From NCBI RefSeq assembly GCF_041146395.1, contig NC_090997.1, forward strand, positions 35,443,501-35,507,500: 64,000 nt of DNA, in the 5' to 3' direction. The notes below the pieces were generated by a model. The model made no database searches, was not told the DNA's origin, and worked only from the letters and a program-made list of their open reading frames with translations. Origin of the DNA: Eulemur rufifrons. Lineage: Eukaryota > Chordata > Mammalia > Primates > Lemuridae. Numbering within the stretch: the stretch's first letter is position 1; every line of letters starts with the position of its first letter. Shown here piece by piece: positions 1 to 11,409 of this stretch. The position numbers and the translations under genes are program-made.

Positions 1-267
1 TTTTAAAATTATTATAGCTATGCTTTAAGAAAGGATAGAGATAGTCACCCTTTTTTCCTTCTCATTCAAAAATTTCTCATTCTTCCCAGTCTATTCTTAG
101 ACATCCATGTCAGCTCACTCACACACTACATCCTGGTCAGACCTGTGACAAGAAGTGGCATCTCTTTTAGACTTATTCTCCATATTCTTTTTATGTACTA
201 TTTCCTGCTTTGATTTGCTCCTATGATTTTGGGATTTCTGGCATAATGCTTGGAACTTGAATATATA
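1..267. other. No recognised feature
   Basis: AT-rich sequence up to the edge of the first DNA transposon relic. I see no repeat family, gene or structured element in it. Confidence 0.5.
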
Positions 268-494
268 CAGATTGAGTACCTCTTACCTGAAATGTTTGAG
301 AGCAGAAGTGTCTCAGATTTTAGCCTTTTTAAGGTTTTGGAATATTAACATTAGGTTGAGCATCTCAAACCCAAAAATCCAGAACCCAAATGCTCCTATG
401 GGTATTTCCTTTGAGCATCATGTTGGTGCTCAAAAAGTTTAGGATTTTGGAACATTTGGGGTTTCAGATTTTCAGATTTAGTATACTCAACCTG
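268..494 (+). mobile_element. Tigger-type non-autonomous DNA transposon (MER2-like)
   Basis: The ends are terminal inverted repeats: CAGATTGAGTACCTCTTACC on the left, and on the right the complement of CAGGTTGAGTATACTAAATC. The dinucleotide TA stands directly outside both ends (266-267 and 495-496), the target duplication expected of pogo/Tigger transposons. The interior is itself nearly palindromic, with repeated GGATTTTGG and CCAAAAATCC type words. The name MER2 is from memory of its GGTTGAGTATCCCTTATCC end. The copy is shorter than the roughly 345-bp consensus I recall, so it has an internal deletion. It has no coding capacity. Confidence 0.75.
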
Positions 495-1770
495 TATCTT
501 TTTCCCTCTGCTTGGCTACCAATTCTACCTGTTTATCCTGGTGCTGAACTTTAAGTGTTTTATCTCACACTTACCCATTCTGTTTGATTATCTGCCTTTG
601 GCATCTATCATTGTTTGAACTGAGGTTTTCCCCTGTTTGAACAGTATCTGCACACTGCCCACTCCACATCCAACAACTGAGTGGTAGTGCCAGTCTCTGG
701 ACATATTTTTGAGGAATGGGATCAAATTTGGGGTTTCCAAATGAATTTCCTTGGCTTTTTTCATTTTTACTTGAAACATTTCATTGGAATTTTGTTAGTA
801 TTATGTCATCTTATAATTTTAGGAAAATTATTGACATTTTTAAAAATAAGAACATTTTGTTTTTGCCATTTAAATTTTCTTGTAAATACTCTATTAAATT
901 GTTTTCTTTAACTTAGTAACATGTTTCGCATTAGGAGTAAGCTTGGGTAATAGTATATTCATTCCTATCGTGAATAAGAGCTTTTCTTCATTGCATTTTT
1001 AGGTGATATTTGGTATGGTAAGCTTTGTGTCTTAGGAGCTTTCTTGGGTAAATTTATTTGGTGTCTTAACATCTTTTACTATTATTCATTAGAAAAAATT
1101 TTTAGACTAATTTCCAGAATTAAAATATATGTAATAATTTTGCCTCTGACAATGTTTTTGTGCCTTATTTATGCTGGCTATATAAGAGTTTCTGTATAAC
1201 AAAGAGTTGTAAAACAAAGAATTCTATAAACAAGACTAATGTAGAATCAGATTAAGACTTAAAATTTATTTTAATAGGATGTGTCCTACAATTTTATGTG
1301 TTCTGTGTGTATATTTGCCTTTTTCTTGGAGCACTTGGCTCCCTGCTTAGTGAGGGAAGCCTCAAGAAGAAGGCTGTTTTGAGACAGCTTTGAAGAGGTG
1401 GAGCTAGCATGAATATGCTGCTCCAAAGTTGAGAAATTTTATAATTTTACGTTGCACTCAAAATGGAAGCAATAGAGAAAGGTTGGTGGCAGAACAATAG
1501 CCAGACTCACAGGTTTATAACTTCTCTCTTAACCCAAGATTATCGGAGAAAGATTAATAGATTAGTGCTACTGAAGGTAATCTCAGAAGCGAAACACCCA
1601 GAGTAGAAATGGGAATACACAGAGAACAAGCCCACCAGGAGAACACTAGATTTCCTCCTTAAACCCTTAATATGATTCTATGAGCCTGGTATGCTAAGTA
1701 TGGGAACAAGGGTTGAAATGAGGATCCATACGGATGCTTGCATAGGAAACACCCCTGGCTGGGGCGCGAA
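495..1770. other. Unassigned AT-rich DNA
   Basis: No repeat family or exon recognised. A short patch near 1325-1420 is less AT-rich but shows no open frame or splice pattern that I would defend. Confidence 0.4.
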
Positions 1771-1824
1771 TGCACATGCGCGCGCGCACACACACACTCA
1801 CACACACACTCACACATATGCATC
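1771..1824. repeat. Alternating purine-pyrimidine tract (CG)5 then (CA)n with CACTCA units
   Basis: GCGCGCGCGC at 1778-1787 runs directly into CACACACACACTCACACAC. This is a compound microsatellite with strong Z-DNA potential. The run of consecutive CpGs stands out in a CpG-poor window. Confidence 0.9.
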
Positions 1825-3795
1825 ATGGTAATTCTGCTTGTTATAGACTAGAAAAGTTGCATTCCTTTGACATGCAATGCTTGATGTTGGAGCCAGATAT
1901 CAAAAAGCTTGTGGAGCTGGAGAAGGTTACAGTCCTGAGACGGAAGATTTGCCAGGGAAAATCCAAATACAGGTCAAGGAAATTTTTTTTTAAGTAAAAC
2001 TTTTAACAGTTTATTTTTTGTATCCTATTTAGGAGACAAGATGTGAAATATCCATTGATCTGAAAGGAAGATTGATTATAAAACTCATTACTTTCTCATC
2101 ACCATCTGTATTAACATAATCAGCTGACTGCACTGGCATTCATATTAAATAAAATTAAACATATGCACAATGTACCCCCTTTTCCAGTTCTGCTAATGTC
2201 ACTAAATTCACTTTCTCCACGTTGTATGACATTACAACGTGAAGCTGAGACATTGGTCAGTCTTCCTTCAAGTACTCTCTTGCTGCAAAAATGTTTGCTT
2301 TCCAGCTTTGAGTACAGCTTTGGTTTGGGGAAGACACATGGAGGGTTTTTTGGAGGGCTGTGTGTAAAGGAAAACACTCAAGAAACACACTTCATTTTAA
2401 GATTTTAAGGAAAGCTATCCAAAAATTATAGCACAATGATAAGCTGACGCATTGTTTTGTCTAAATAAATCCATGTGCTGGAGTGCTGATTCTAGGATGT
2501 CTTCCAAAATGACAGACCTTTGGTGTTGCCCTTCTTGCATGCATGTGCATCTGCTGAGCCAGCATGCTATGCTGCTTTGACTCAAAAGAGTCCTCTATAT
2601 CCAGGCATTAAGTGACTATACTGGACACGCACCACTGGAATGCTGTGACCTACATACGGTGTATGCGGTTTACATTTTCAGTAACTGGGAGGCAATTTAA
2701 TTGTCTGACTCAATTACAGTAAGTGAGAACCAGACTGCCAATTCTTCATTCACCTCACTGAAAACGGACCCCTCAAAGTAGAGCCAAATTCTGGAAGAAG
2801 AAGCTGGGTCAGCAAAGCTGCTGCTGAGGCACATATATTCCAGTCTGTATTTTGAGAAAGCTGTTGGTTTTCCTTGATCCTTTATTTCCAGCTCTGGCTC
2901 TCTGAAACTGGTCAAACTCTAGGATCAACAGCACAATTGAGTTTGACTCATAACAGAATGGGAATCCTATTTTGGGCAACTGTTTCTAAGATTCAAGCCA
3001 AAAGAAATATTGTTCAGTAGGAGGAACCATAATGAAGCTGGGTTTTGATTAAGTTTGAAAGTACACATTTTCCAAGCAGCCCTGATATGCTTGAATTCTT
3101 CATCGGTCTTAATCTCTGTAATAGAGGGATTGCCTGGACTCTTGGGACTAGATTGCCTCATGTCCTCTATGGTCAATGGCCTAAAGATTGATTTGCCAAA
3201 TGATTCCTTCTTCGACCTGCCCAAATTGGCTTCTGACCAGAAGGTGTGGACTATGCCTAGCCAGAGAGCTGCCACGTATGGAGAAACAGCCCAAGTGTCT
3301 GCTGAGAAACAACTGGTTTAACTCTCAGCTCCTAATGAGCAAAGGGAATCTGTTCAAGTCTCTTTCTTTGGAACTTGCCAAGAAGTAGGCGTTAGATTTT
3401 GTCTTCCTTTCTTTGGAAACTATGATAAAAGATAAGGGAGGGAAGTCTCAGTGGAGGTGGCAATCAAGACAGCCATTCACTGTGATAAGTCCTAGGGAAA
3501 TGTGGAAAAAATTCTAATAAGAATAGGAAAACCATAGTGAAAAAAAGATCGTTTTTTTATCCATCAGTTTTGAAAGCAAAGAATTTTTTCAATTTTTTAG
3601 CAACTATGAAAAACACTACAACTTGGTAATAGGTAGGTAGGCCACAGATACTCCTTAAAAGTTGTGATAATTGTGATAGAAAATTGTTCTTTCTCCCACA
3701 AGCTGAGTTTATTCAGTAGAAGGAAGATTTAGAGTGGGGCAGAAGAGGAGGCCATGAGAAAAAGCTCTGACCTGAGGTCAATGCTGTTTTGTTTT
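1825..3795. other. Repeat-poor block, function unknown
   Basis: This 2-kb stretch matches no repeat family I know and is less AT-rich than its surroundings between about 2200 and 3400. It contains a 9-bp inverted repeat (CACGTTGTA and TACAACGTG, 2218-2241). The minus strand has AATAAA about 18 bases before a short A run (complement of 1982-1990), which could be the end of an old retrocopy. Open frames of 102 codons (2967-3275, minus) and 72 codons (2697-2915, minus) exist, but match no family I recognise and are within chance length. Confidence 0.3.
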
Positions 3796-3950
3796 CATTT
3801 TTCATTTTATTTTATTTGGTAAAAGATCACATAACATAAAATTTATCATTTTAACCATTTTTAAGTGTACAGTTGAGCAGAATGAAGTGCATTCTTGTTG
3901 TTGTACAACCAATCTCCAGAATTTTTTATTTTTTTAAAAATATATCCATT
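3796..3950 (-). mobile_element. Old L1 (L1M-type) 3' UTR fragment
   Basis: The T-rich run, followed by CACATAACATAAAATTTATC, ACCATTTTTAAGTGTACAG and GTTGTACAACCAATCTCCAG, matches the well-known antisense 3' end of mammalian-wide L1 copies. No coding part remains. The subfamily cannot be fixed by eye. Confidence 0.65.
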
Positions 3951-4569
3951 AAACAACAGCTCCCTGCTGTTTTGTTTTCAAATCTATTATTAATAGAAAT
4001 CATCAGGCTTACAAGTACAGAACAGAGAATTTTTATTTTTTTAACCCAATAGGATACCAGTAGGTACTGTGGAACGCTTTTTGCTTAACTAACTGCTCAA
4101 ATTGTTTGAAGGAGTTAAAACACTTCCAAAATGTAAGGTTAAATAGTACATTCTTTAATTTATATATTATCAGTATCCTTCAGATAATATGTCTATGTTT
4201 GAGAGACCATTGGATCAGGAATTACCATAATTTAGGTTCCATGACAGTCTGACTACTTAAAAGACAATAAAAAGACAATTTAATTAAATGGAATAAACTT
4301 TTAAACTAGATATGGCATTATAGATCACCACTAACTGGTTGAATGAAAAAATTCTATTTGTTTTATGAGGATAACATTAATCAATGGTGGCTGGCTCTTT
4401 CAAAGTCTTCACTTGCTTTCCATAGAGTACATTTTTAATGTAAGATCTCATAATTTTCTAATAATTAATTAGTGTCAAGAATACTTTTTGGAACTTTATA
4501 CTTTGCAAGATATTCTTAAAATAAGTAGGTCCACACAGCTTTTGAGGCAGAGTGTTTGGGAGTGCGGGA
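3951..4569. other. No recognised feature
   Basis: AT-rich sequence between an L1 fragment and a MIR. Nothing supportable seen. Confidence 0.4.
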
Positions 4570-4795
4570 GTGTGGCAGAGTATAGGGGTCTTGATACCTG
4601 ATCAATCCAGGTTTGGACTTAGGCTCTGCCATTTTGCAACTGTTGGCTATATCTTTCCTTTTCTACACCTCATTTTCCTCACCTGGAAAATGAAAAAAGA
4701 GCAAAGATTAACAAAATATGCATGTAAGATTCTTAGCACAGTGCACGGCACATAGGAAACACTTAATAAAAGTTACTGATTATTGTTATTACTAT
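4570..4795 (+). mobile_element. MIR SINE
   Basis: Sense-strand MIR: a decayed tRNA-like head, then AGGCTCTGCCATTTTGCAAC, CTCATTTTCCTCACCTGGAA, and the 3' portion TTCTTAGCACAGTGCACGGC followed by ACACTTAATAAA. The central core and the LINE-like tail are in the usual order. It is an ancient copy, about 225 bp. Confidence 0.85.
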
Positions 4796-5600
4796 CCTAA
4801 AAATAAGAAAATAGGTATATATAAAAACACTGTCCTTTATTCCATTTCCCAGTACTTTCTAAAAATATAACTCAAGAGCCTGCAACATCTTTGTCCTTAG
4901 ATACAATTTAAAAAATTTTGGGCAGGTGAAGTAAGGAACCCTTTATAGGATTTGATTTTAGGGTACCTGTAAGGGTTCATTCTCCCCACTGTTGAAAGCT
5001 GATGTTCTAACTACTATCATATTCTTTTTTTTTTTTGTAGATGTTTTAATTTTAATACTTGAGAAAATATAAGTTAAAATCTAATACAAATACTGCTGGC
5101 ACAAGAAAATATTAACAAATGTGAATTCAAGTGGAGTCAGTATGTGAATGTGGATGTAAGAATGTATCATAACAACCTGTTATTGAAGAATTTTAAAGAA
5201 GTAACAGATTTTAAATCAGATAGAGATAAAAAAAGAACAATAGTTTTTTCTTTAAAAAATTCCCTTATCCATTAAGAATTATAAACTCAGTATGGAGAGG
5301 AAAATGAGAAGTCATCTAATTTATCAAGGCATTTTGAAGACATAAGCATTAAACAGATTCATTTTATTTGATTTTATTAATGATTCCCTTTTCCTTGTCT
5401 TCCTTTCTCTTTCCCTCTCCTGAGAGAAGACTGATTGGAATGTCCGGGTGGGCTTCTCAAGGTCCCTGGAGATGGCAGGAGGCTGGCATGAGTTGCTCAT
5501 TGTTCAGGGTCCTGAGCAGGACGAAAAATCAGCGCTACTATCTGCCAATTATTCTTTAGCTTAATGTGAAGATGAAAGTGTTTTGGAGGAATGTACTTTA
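4796..5600. other. No recognised feature
   Basis: AT-rich DNA. The 5390-5600 part is somewhat richer in GC. No gene or repeat family recognised. Confidence 0.4.
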
Positions 5601-5737
5601 AGCTCTGGGTGATAATGTTAATAATATCAGACATGCCTGGAGCTCTGACTTGGGGGGAAAGGCGGTACATGGACAACGTATGTAACCTGCAATTCTGTAT
5701 CCCCCATAACAATAAGATGAAATAAAAAAATAATAAT
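5601..5737 (+). mobile_element. 5'-truncated L1, 3' UTR only
   Basis: GGAGCTCTGACTTGGGGGGA, then AACGTATGTAACCTGCAATT and CCCCCATAACAATAAGATGA, followed by AAATAAAAAAATAATAAT. This is the 3' end that I associate with primate, especially strepsirrhine, L1. The element is under 150 bp and ends in a degenerate A-rich tail. Confidence 0.7.
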
Positions 5738-5822
5738 ATCTTTTTATTTTCTTCATTACTGGTGTGTTTTCAATTTTTTTGCAATGAATATGTCACTTTC
5801 ATAATCAGAAAAAAAATAAGCA

Positions 5823-5932
5823 TGAAAAGAAAGGAAAGGAAAGGAAAGGGGGGAAGGGAAGTGGGAAGGGAAGGGGGAAAGGGAAGGAGGGAAGAAGAAA
5901 GGAAGGAAGGAGAAAGGAAGAAAGAAATAAAA
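5823..5932. repeat. Homopurine (GGAAA/GGGAA)n tract
   Basis: About 110 bases that are purine on the plus strand apart from one T in AAGTGGG. The repeat unit drifts from GGAAA through GGGAA to GGAA. Long homopurine runs of this sort can form intramolecular triplexes, but no flanking gene gives it a role. Confidence 0.9.
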
Positions 5933-7716
5933 GAATTGGCAGCATGATTCAGAGCCTGCCAATCCAGGGCAGGAATCACTTGTTTCCTTTCTGCTGCTTC
6001 TAAGGCCCTTGAGTGTATGGGTAAGTGACAACTTTGACATCTTGGTTACATATTTTATTTTTCTTGTCATTCATTATGATATTTCTGACAGCTTTCCTTG
6101 GGTGTAAAAAATGTCTATGAAATATGTTGGCACAAGACATATATGTATGTGTGTAAATATTTACTTATTTTTTTCCTTCCTGGGGTTTGTATAGCTTGTA
6201 AATTAAATTGCACATGTGAATATTATTTCCTATTTTTATCTGCCTTTTGGCCTCAGAAATTTCCTCACACATTTTACCTTTTCTTTCCATGCATATGACA
6301 TTCTAGATTGCTGTAGCTTGTACCTTATCTTCTGTGGAAACTTCTGGTATATCAGATAAAGTTCTCTTGTTCATAGGGAGTATATTTCAGTAGAATGATA
6401 CATTGATTTACATGATCAATAAGAATAAATTTACAGTGGTACTAAAGGCATTTTCTGAAAATAAACTGTTAAAAATAAAATTTGCAAATATATCTTTAAA
6501 AATCAACTTAGAAGAGCAATTTCCCTGGTACACGAACACATATTTCTTCCTTGGACACTTTCTAAATTCATGTCCACCCATTTGAAGAAGCTATGACAGA
6601 AGATTTACAACTTTCCTAGTGAGTAAGAAATTATATATGCCAATTGTTCTATATGCCTGTGTTATGTCTAAATCTCTTACATTTTATTAACTCTGTGTGG
6701 GTCTGGTCAGATATCTCAGGAAACATGTCAGTTTATGACACACAGGAACAGTCCTTGAGTCTATTTCCTCAGAATGCTTTGAATTGGCTTTTTCTTTGTG
6801 AGGCAAGAGCATCAGAGTTTCAATAAGCCTGGCGTTAAGAACAATGTTACAATCAGTAAACATATGGATCATCTCATTACATAGACTTAGAGAAAGCAGC
6901 ATAGTTTTCAGACTCAGAAAGCAACTTTAGAAGTCAGTACTTTCCCGACTTGTAGCAAGGCCAATATGGAATTTCCGGGTAAAGAATTTTTCATCATCCC
7001 TTCTCTGGAGATCCTGGGGTTCCTGGCCAGCTCCAACAGAGTCTCAGCTTCCTGGGCTACCTCCTCCCCGGAGATTCCTTCCATGAGACTGACTCTGCCC
7101 CGTGAGGGCAAAATCATTACCGCAAGAGGTGGAGTCCCCCTTCTCATGTGGCAAATTTATCTGAAAATAATGTTTTTTAAAAAAATGAATGAATAGCCTT
7201 ATGCATAAATTTGAGTAGCAACTTTCATACTCAATTTCTAGAAAATTGGAAAAGAAATTAAACAGAATGGAGGAGATTTACAGTAAGGAAACTTTGACGA
7301 GCAAATCTTGAAGTAAGTAGGAAAGAGTCTGTTCCCTTTACAGAGACTTTCCAGGTCCACAGAGGCACATATTGAATATATTATGGGCCATTTTCTCCTC
7401 CTTTAACGCATAAGATGATACTTTTTATTCCTTTGATTCTCCAAGTCTATAACAAAATGATGGTTTGCACTTTGGCTGCACATGTGCACAAAAACGGAGC
7501 CTCCTGATGATGCTTTTTCAGAGTAATTCTCTTTAATCTTGTCTTGTGTATGGCATCTGTCATTGTGTCGATCCTTCCCTACAGCATGTGAGCAGACAGC
7601 ATATCACACACTTTCAGAATCTATTTTTAGAACTTCCAGAAGCAAGCAATGAGTTTTTAAGAAAATGTAAAATTAATGGAAATAATGAAATTGGTTGGGT
7701 ATTTAGACTTCCATGA
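5933..7716. other. Unassigned DNA with a GC-richer patch at 6950-7150
   Basis: Mostly AT-rich. At 6950-7150 base composition rises and both strands have short open frames (76-77 codons). I recognise no protein family in either. The patch could be conserved non-coding DNA or a very old repeat. Confidence 0.3.
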
Positions 7717-7742
7717 TGTATGTGTGTGTGTGTGTGTGTGTG
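7717..7742. repeat. (TG)n microsatellite
   Basis: Uninterrupted TG dinucleotides following ATGTA. Confidence 0.95.
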
Positions 7743-7894
7743 GGTAATGCTATGTTTAGCTAGCATAAAAATGCTATGATGATTTATCACATTTTATTAA
7801 TTTATATGTTATGGCAGTACATACTCTCTATGTCAGCTTTTCATGCCATGATTCTTTTATAGCATTTGTCATATCATAACACTTTTTGACATGT

Positions 7895-8035
7895 CTTACT
7901 GACTGAATTGAGTTTATCTCCAAAGTAATGACTGGATTTTAATCCTTCCTTGGTTTTGGAGTGCTTTGCATGATACTTGGCACACAGCAGACAGGGAAAG
8001 CACATTGGTTAAGTGAATGAAAAACAGACAGATGG
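7895..8035 (+). mobile_element. L2 LINE 3' end
   Basis: GAGTTTATCTCCAAAGTAAT, then GTGCTTTGCATGATACTTGG and CACACAGCAG, followed by GTTAAGTGAATGAA. This has the layout of the L2 3' tail (cleared 'release of summary products' type text ending in a 'gcctggcacatagtagg' core and GAATGAA end). It is highly diverged. Confidence 0.55.
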
Positions 8036-8172
8036 CTACATGGACAGTCATGAGCATGTATTTGATGCTATAATCTTGACTGTAAAACAAATGTAGGAAG
8101 ATTTACTAGATTTTTCCTAGAGAGCTCTTTAGGATTAAGCATGATATAAATAGAATAATGATGTAATACTAC

Positions 8173-8394
8173 ACAGAAGAGTTTCCCAATAGTGGCACTG
8201 TGGACAATTTGGGTGGGATAATTCTTTGTCATGGGTGCTAGTCTACAAATTGTAGGATATTTAGCAGCATCTCTGGTCTCGTAGATGCTAATAGTACCCC
8301 CTACCCCAGCTCTTACAACCAAAAATGCCTCCAGACATTGCCAACTACACTTAGGGGAGGAAGGGGCAAAATCCCTTTCAATGGAGAACCTCTG
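8173..8394 (-). mobile_element. MER5A-type hAT-Charlie MITE
   Basis: Nearly the whole consensus can be followed in antisense: GGATAATTCTTTGTCATGGG, TTGTAGGATATTTAGCAGCA, CTTACAACCAAAAATGCCTC and CAGACATTGCCAACTACACT, ending at GGAGAACCTCTG, the degenerate terminal repeat. The 8-bp target duplication is no longer evident. It is non-coding. Confidence 0.9.
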
Positions 8395-8957
8395 TTATAT
8401 AGTCTTATTTCAGGATGATATTACACATTTGTATTGCATTTTTCCTTTTCCAGAAAGTAAGTACATATTTGGGTTAGGATAAAGGAAATAGTAATGACAT
8501 TTTCCTGCCCAGATTGGGCAAGATGGGAAGCAATCTTTGTCTTCCAGAAAAATTGTTTTGAGATATGTCAATTATTCTGGTAAAATAAACTGTATGTTTT
8601 CAAGCTTTAAAGTAAAAATAAATCTCTGGATGCCAAAATCCTAGTGCTGAAAATGCATGGGCTCTCCTTGGAGTTTCCTCCTACAAGGTGTCTTTTCCCA
8701 CTTCAGTTGGAAAAATCTTACACTACTTTCTTGTCTGTTCCATGCTTGGTTTATATTTTAACACATATCTGGCAACTTTCCTGATTAACCCCATCATCCA
8801 AATTCTACAGGATATATCTCTATTTTGATTCATTTTAGAAATTGGACAAAATATAGCTGAGTTCCTGGACTCCTTAGTTTATTCATAAAATTTAATGAGA
8901 TCTAATAATCATTTCACTGACATGTTTCCAAAACACAACCACATTAAAAGAAAAATA
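8395..8957. other. No recognised feature
   Basis: AT-rich DNA between a MER5A relic and an Alu-like fragment. Nothing supportable. Confidence 0.4.
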
Positions 8958-9048
8958 TCTTGTTTGCAGTGAGCCATGATGACACCACTTCACTCTAGCA
9001 GGGGCAACAGAGCAAGACTCTGTCTCAAAAATAAATAAATAAATAAAT
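8958..9048 (+). mobile_element. Alu/FAM-like right-end fragment
   Basis: GCAGTGAGCCATGATGACAC, ACTTCACTCTAGC, GGGGCAACAGAGCAAGACTC and TGTCTC, followed by (TAAA)n. Only about 90 bases of the 7SL-derived 3' part are present. The wording is closer to the old Alu/FAM consensus than to the strepsirrhine Alu at 12281, so this is an older, 5'-truncated insertion. Confidence 0.8.
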
Positions 9049-9198
9049 TCTCTTTGAAGAGCCAGGTAAGGTAAACTCTTCATAATGAATCAGGAAGAAA
9101 TGAAGGGCTAGAGGGTTAGGAAACTTTGTAGAGTCACATAACATATTACTGGCAGAAATAGAAGTAAATCTAAAGTCATGAGTCCCCCAGCCCCAAAC

Positions 9199-9313
9199 TC
9201 TAAGCTCAAACTTCTGCATGTGTGAGAATAGCCTTGGAAGCTTGTTAAAAATGCAGATTTTTGTGCTACATGTACAGAGACTCTGCTTCTGTAGATTTGG
9301 CATCTAAGAATTT
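9199..9313 (+). mobile_element. MER20-like hAT-Charlie MITE fragment
   Basis: CTCAAACTTCTGCATGTGTG, GAATAGCCTTGGAAGCTTGT, TAAAAATGCAGATTTT and CTGCTTCTGTAGATTTGGCA, ending in TAAGAATTTC. This follows the order of the MER20 consensus that I recall. The terminal repeats are mostly lost. Confidence 0.6.
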
Positions 9314-9479
9314 CTTTTTTTAAAAAAAGATCATTTATTTATTTACAGGATCTCGGGTCCTCAAGATTAAGATCATTATACAGCTTTGGTCATGGTCCAC
9401 TTAAATGCAAGACTGCTCTCTTGATTATTTCGGTTTTTCCCTCTTCCCAATTCCCATTCTTACCTCCCTTCCCCTACCA

Positions 9480-10560
9480 TAGACATCAACTTCAATATGT
9501 TTCATATATATTCTTACATATGTATGAATCTTTGTGAAATCTATAGGTTGTTTTGAGTATACATGTGTTTTTAATTTTCATAAATGGTACTGTGCCACAG
9601 ATCTTATGGTTTTTAACCTTTTTTATCAGTAATACATTATTAAGATTTATTCATGGTGCTATGTACATCTAGTTCAATTAATGCATAGTTTTTGTAAAGT
9701 ATGCACTCAACATGCTTCCTTGCTCGTTTCCTCAAAATGGACACTTGAATTATTTCTGTCTCCCAGCTACCATACTTAAGGTAATAGTGAACCTCATCAA
9801 ATCCCTTAACTGATTTTTGAGCAAGTTTTTTTTCTGAAGAGTGATTTAACTGGGTCATAGGATAATACACATACAAACTTTTACTCATTACTTTCAGAAT
9901 GCTTTCAGGAAAGGATTTTCAGTCTTACAGTGCTATATAACAGCTCTCGTATCCCAGCCCACACATTCTCACCAATATTTGGCACTATCTTACTCCAATC
10001 TTCGACAATATCATTAATATAGAGTGCATCTTTTGCCCATATTTTTAGTGTACACTGTACAGTTTTGTGATCATTCTAACTCTGAACATCTGTCCATATT
10101 TTTCCTGGATATTTGTATTTGCACTTCTATTAACAGCATATTCTTTTCTTGGTTTTATGTTGTTTTGTTTATTTATTTTAATGTTTTTTTCTTGCATATT
10201 GTAAATCAAATATCTCTACCAATTTTAGACATTATGAATGGTTTCTGACTGATTGTGCTGTATCAGGCTGCTAACTTTCTAAAAAAAAATTTCTTAATTT
10301 TAATGACATGATATCCATTGATTCATTCTCATCTCTAAACTTTCTGGTGTTCAGCTTTGTATATAGTGTAATATAGAGATTCAACTTTATTTTTTATCTT
10401 TAAAGTTTGCTGATTTGTGGTGCTCTCTGTATGATAAAATTTCCATATATTCATGAACCTATTTCAGAGCTATTGATCTGTTCCTCTGCCATTACAGAAA
10501 GACTTTATTTCTTCCTTCCTTTTTAAACTTACTTCGCTGTTCTTTTAAAAAATTTAATTT
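9480..10560 (-). mobile_element. Ancient L1M, antisense ORF2 3' part
   Basis: Reading on plus: GTACATCTAGTTCAATTAAT, AACTGGGTCATAGGATAATA, CCAGCCCACACATTCTCACC, and near the right end TATTGATCTGTTCCTCTGCC. These are the successive antisense landmarks of the L1 3' UTR and ORF2 C-terminal region. Many indels and stops. The 74-codon plus-strand frame at 10024-10248 is antisense noise. Confidence 0.7.
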
Positions 10561-10612
10561 CTATAGTTTTGTAGCATATCTATTGTACCAGTGTATGTCA
10601 GTCACTGATTTA

Positions 10613-10622
10613 TATGTGTGTG

Positions 10623-10666
<44 letters not shown>

Positions 10667-11046
10667 CAGAGAAAGGGAGGGAAGGAGGAAGAGAGAGAGG
10701 GAGAAAGAAAATTAAAAGGAGAGAGAGAGATGTATTTTAAGGAATTGGCTCATGTTTGTGAGGGATAACAACTCAAATACAGGCCAGCAGACTGGAAACT
10801 CAGGCAAGATTTCTATGTTTCAATCTTAAGGCAGAATTCCTTTTCTTTTGGAAACCTTAGTGTTTACTCTTAAAGCCTTCAACTGATTGGATGAGGCCCA
10901 CCCATACTGTTAAGGATAATCTCCTTTAATTAAAGTCAACCTATGGTAGATGGTAATTACATCTAAAAATATCTTCACAACAATATCTGGGCTAGTGTTT
11001 TCTCAAACTTGCCTGGACAAGTTAGCACATAAAATTAACCATCACA
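10613..11046 (-). mobile_element. Solo LTR, ERVL MLT2-type
   Basis: In antisense: AAGGAATTGGCTCATGTTTG, CAACTGATTGGATGAGGCCC, ACCCATACTGTTAAGGATAA and AGCACATAAAATTAACCATC are diagnostic words of the MLT2-like ERVL LTR, whose own 5' end reads TTAATTTTATGTG. The (TA)n(GA)n stretch on the left replaces the A/T-rich zone near the LTR 3' end. No internal retroviral sequence is adjacent, so this is a solo LTR. The family name is from memory. Confidence 0.7.
10617..10734. repeat. Compound (TG)n(TA)n(GA)n simple repeat
   Basis: TGTGTGTATATATATATATA is followed by about 24 bases of GA and then looser GA/GGA runs to 10731. It lies inside the LTR and probably grew from its A/T- and GA-rich end. Confidence 0.9.
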
Positions 11047-11409
11047 ACCAGTTAGGGGGATTTATCTGTCTTTTTTCCCCTTCCAGAATTATTTAGGTTT
11101 TTAGATTTGGAGAAATACCTCAAAAATTCATGCTGAAATAAGAATTGAAATGGCAATGAATTCACTAGTTAAATTGACAAGAATTGATATTTTGATAATG
11201 TTAAGTCATCCAAAAACATTATCATATTATGTATTCTCTAGCTATCCAGGTTTTTTTTTTAGTTGTTATTCTTTGAAATAATTGAAAAAATAACTTTAAA
11301 ACTTCTACTTGTTAGCTGTTTTACAATAATATTTTTTAAATATTTTAAAAGATAAAATTTAAGGCACTTCATCCATTATTCCTATGACATACAGCTAAAA
11401 TCTCTGGAC
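11047..11409. other. No recognised feature
   Basis: AT-rich sequence between the LTR and the L1-like block. No element recognised. Confidence 0.4.

Noticed and set aside
2967..3275. 102-codon minus-strand frame as an exon
   Set aside because: No known family, no flanking splice sites that I could defend, and length within chance for the local composition.
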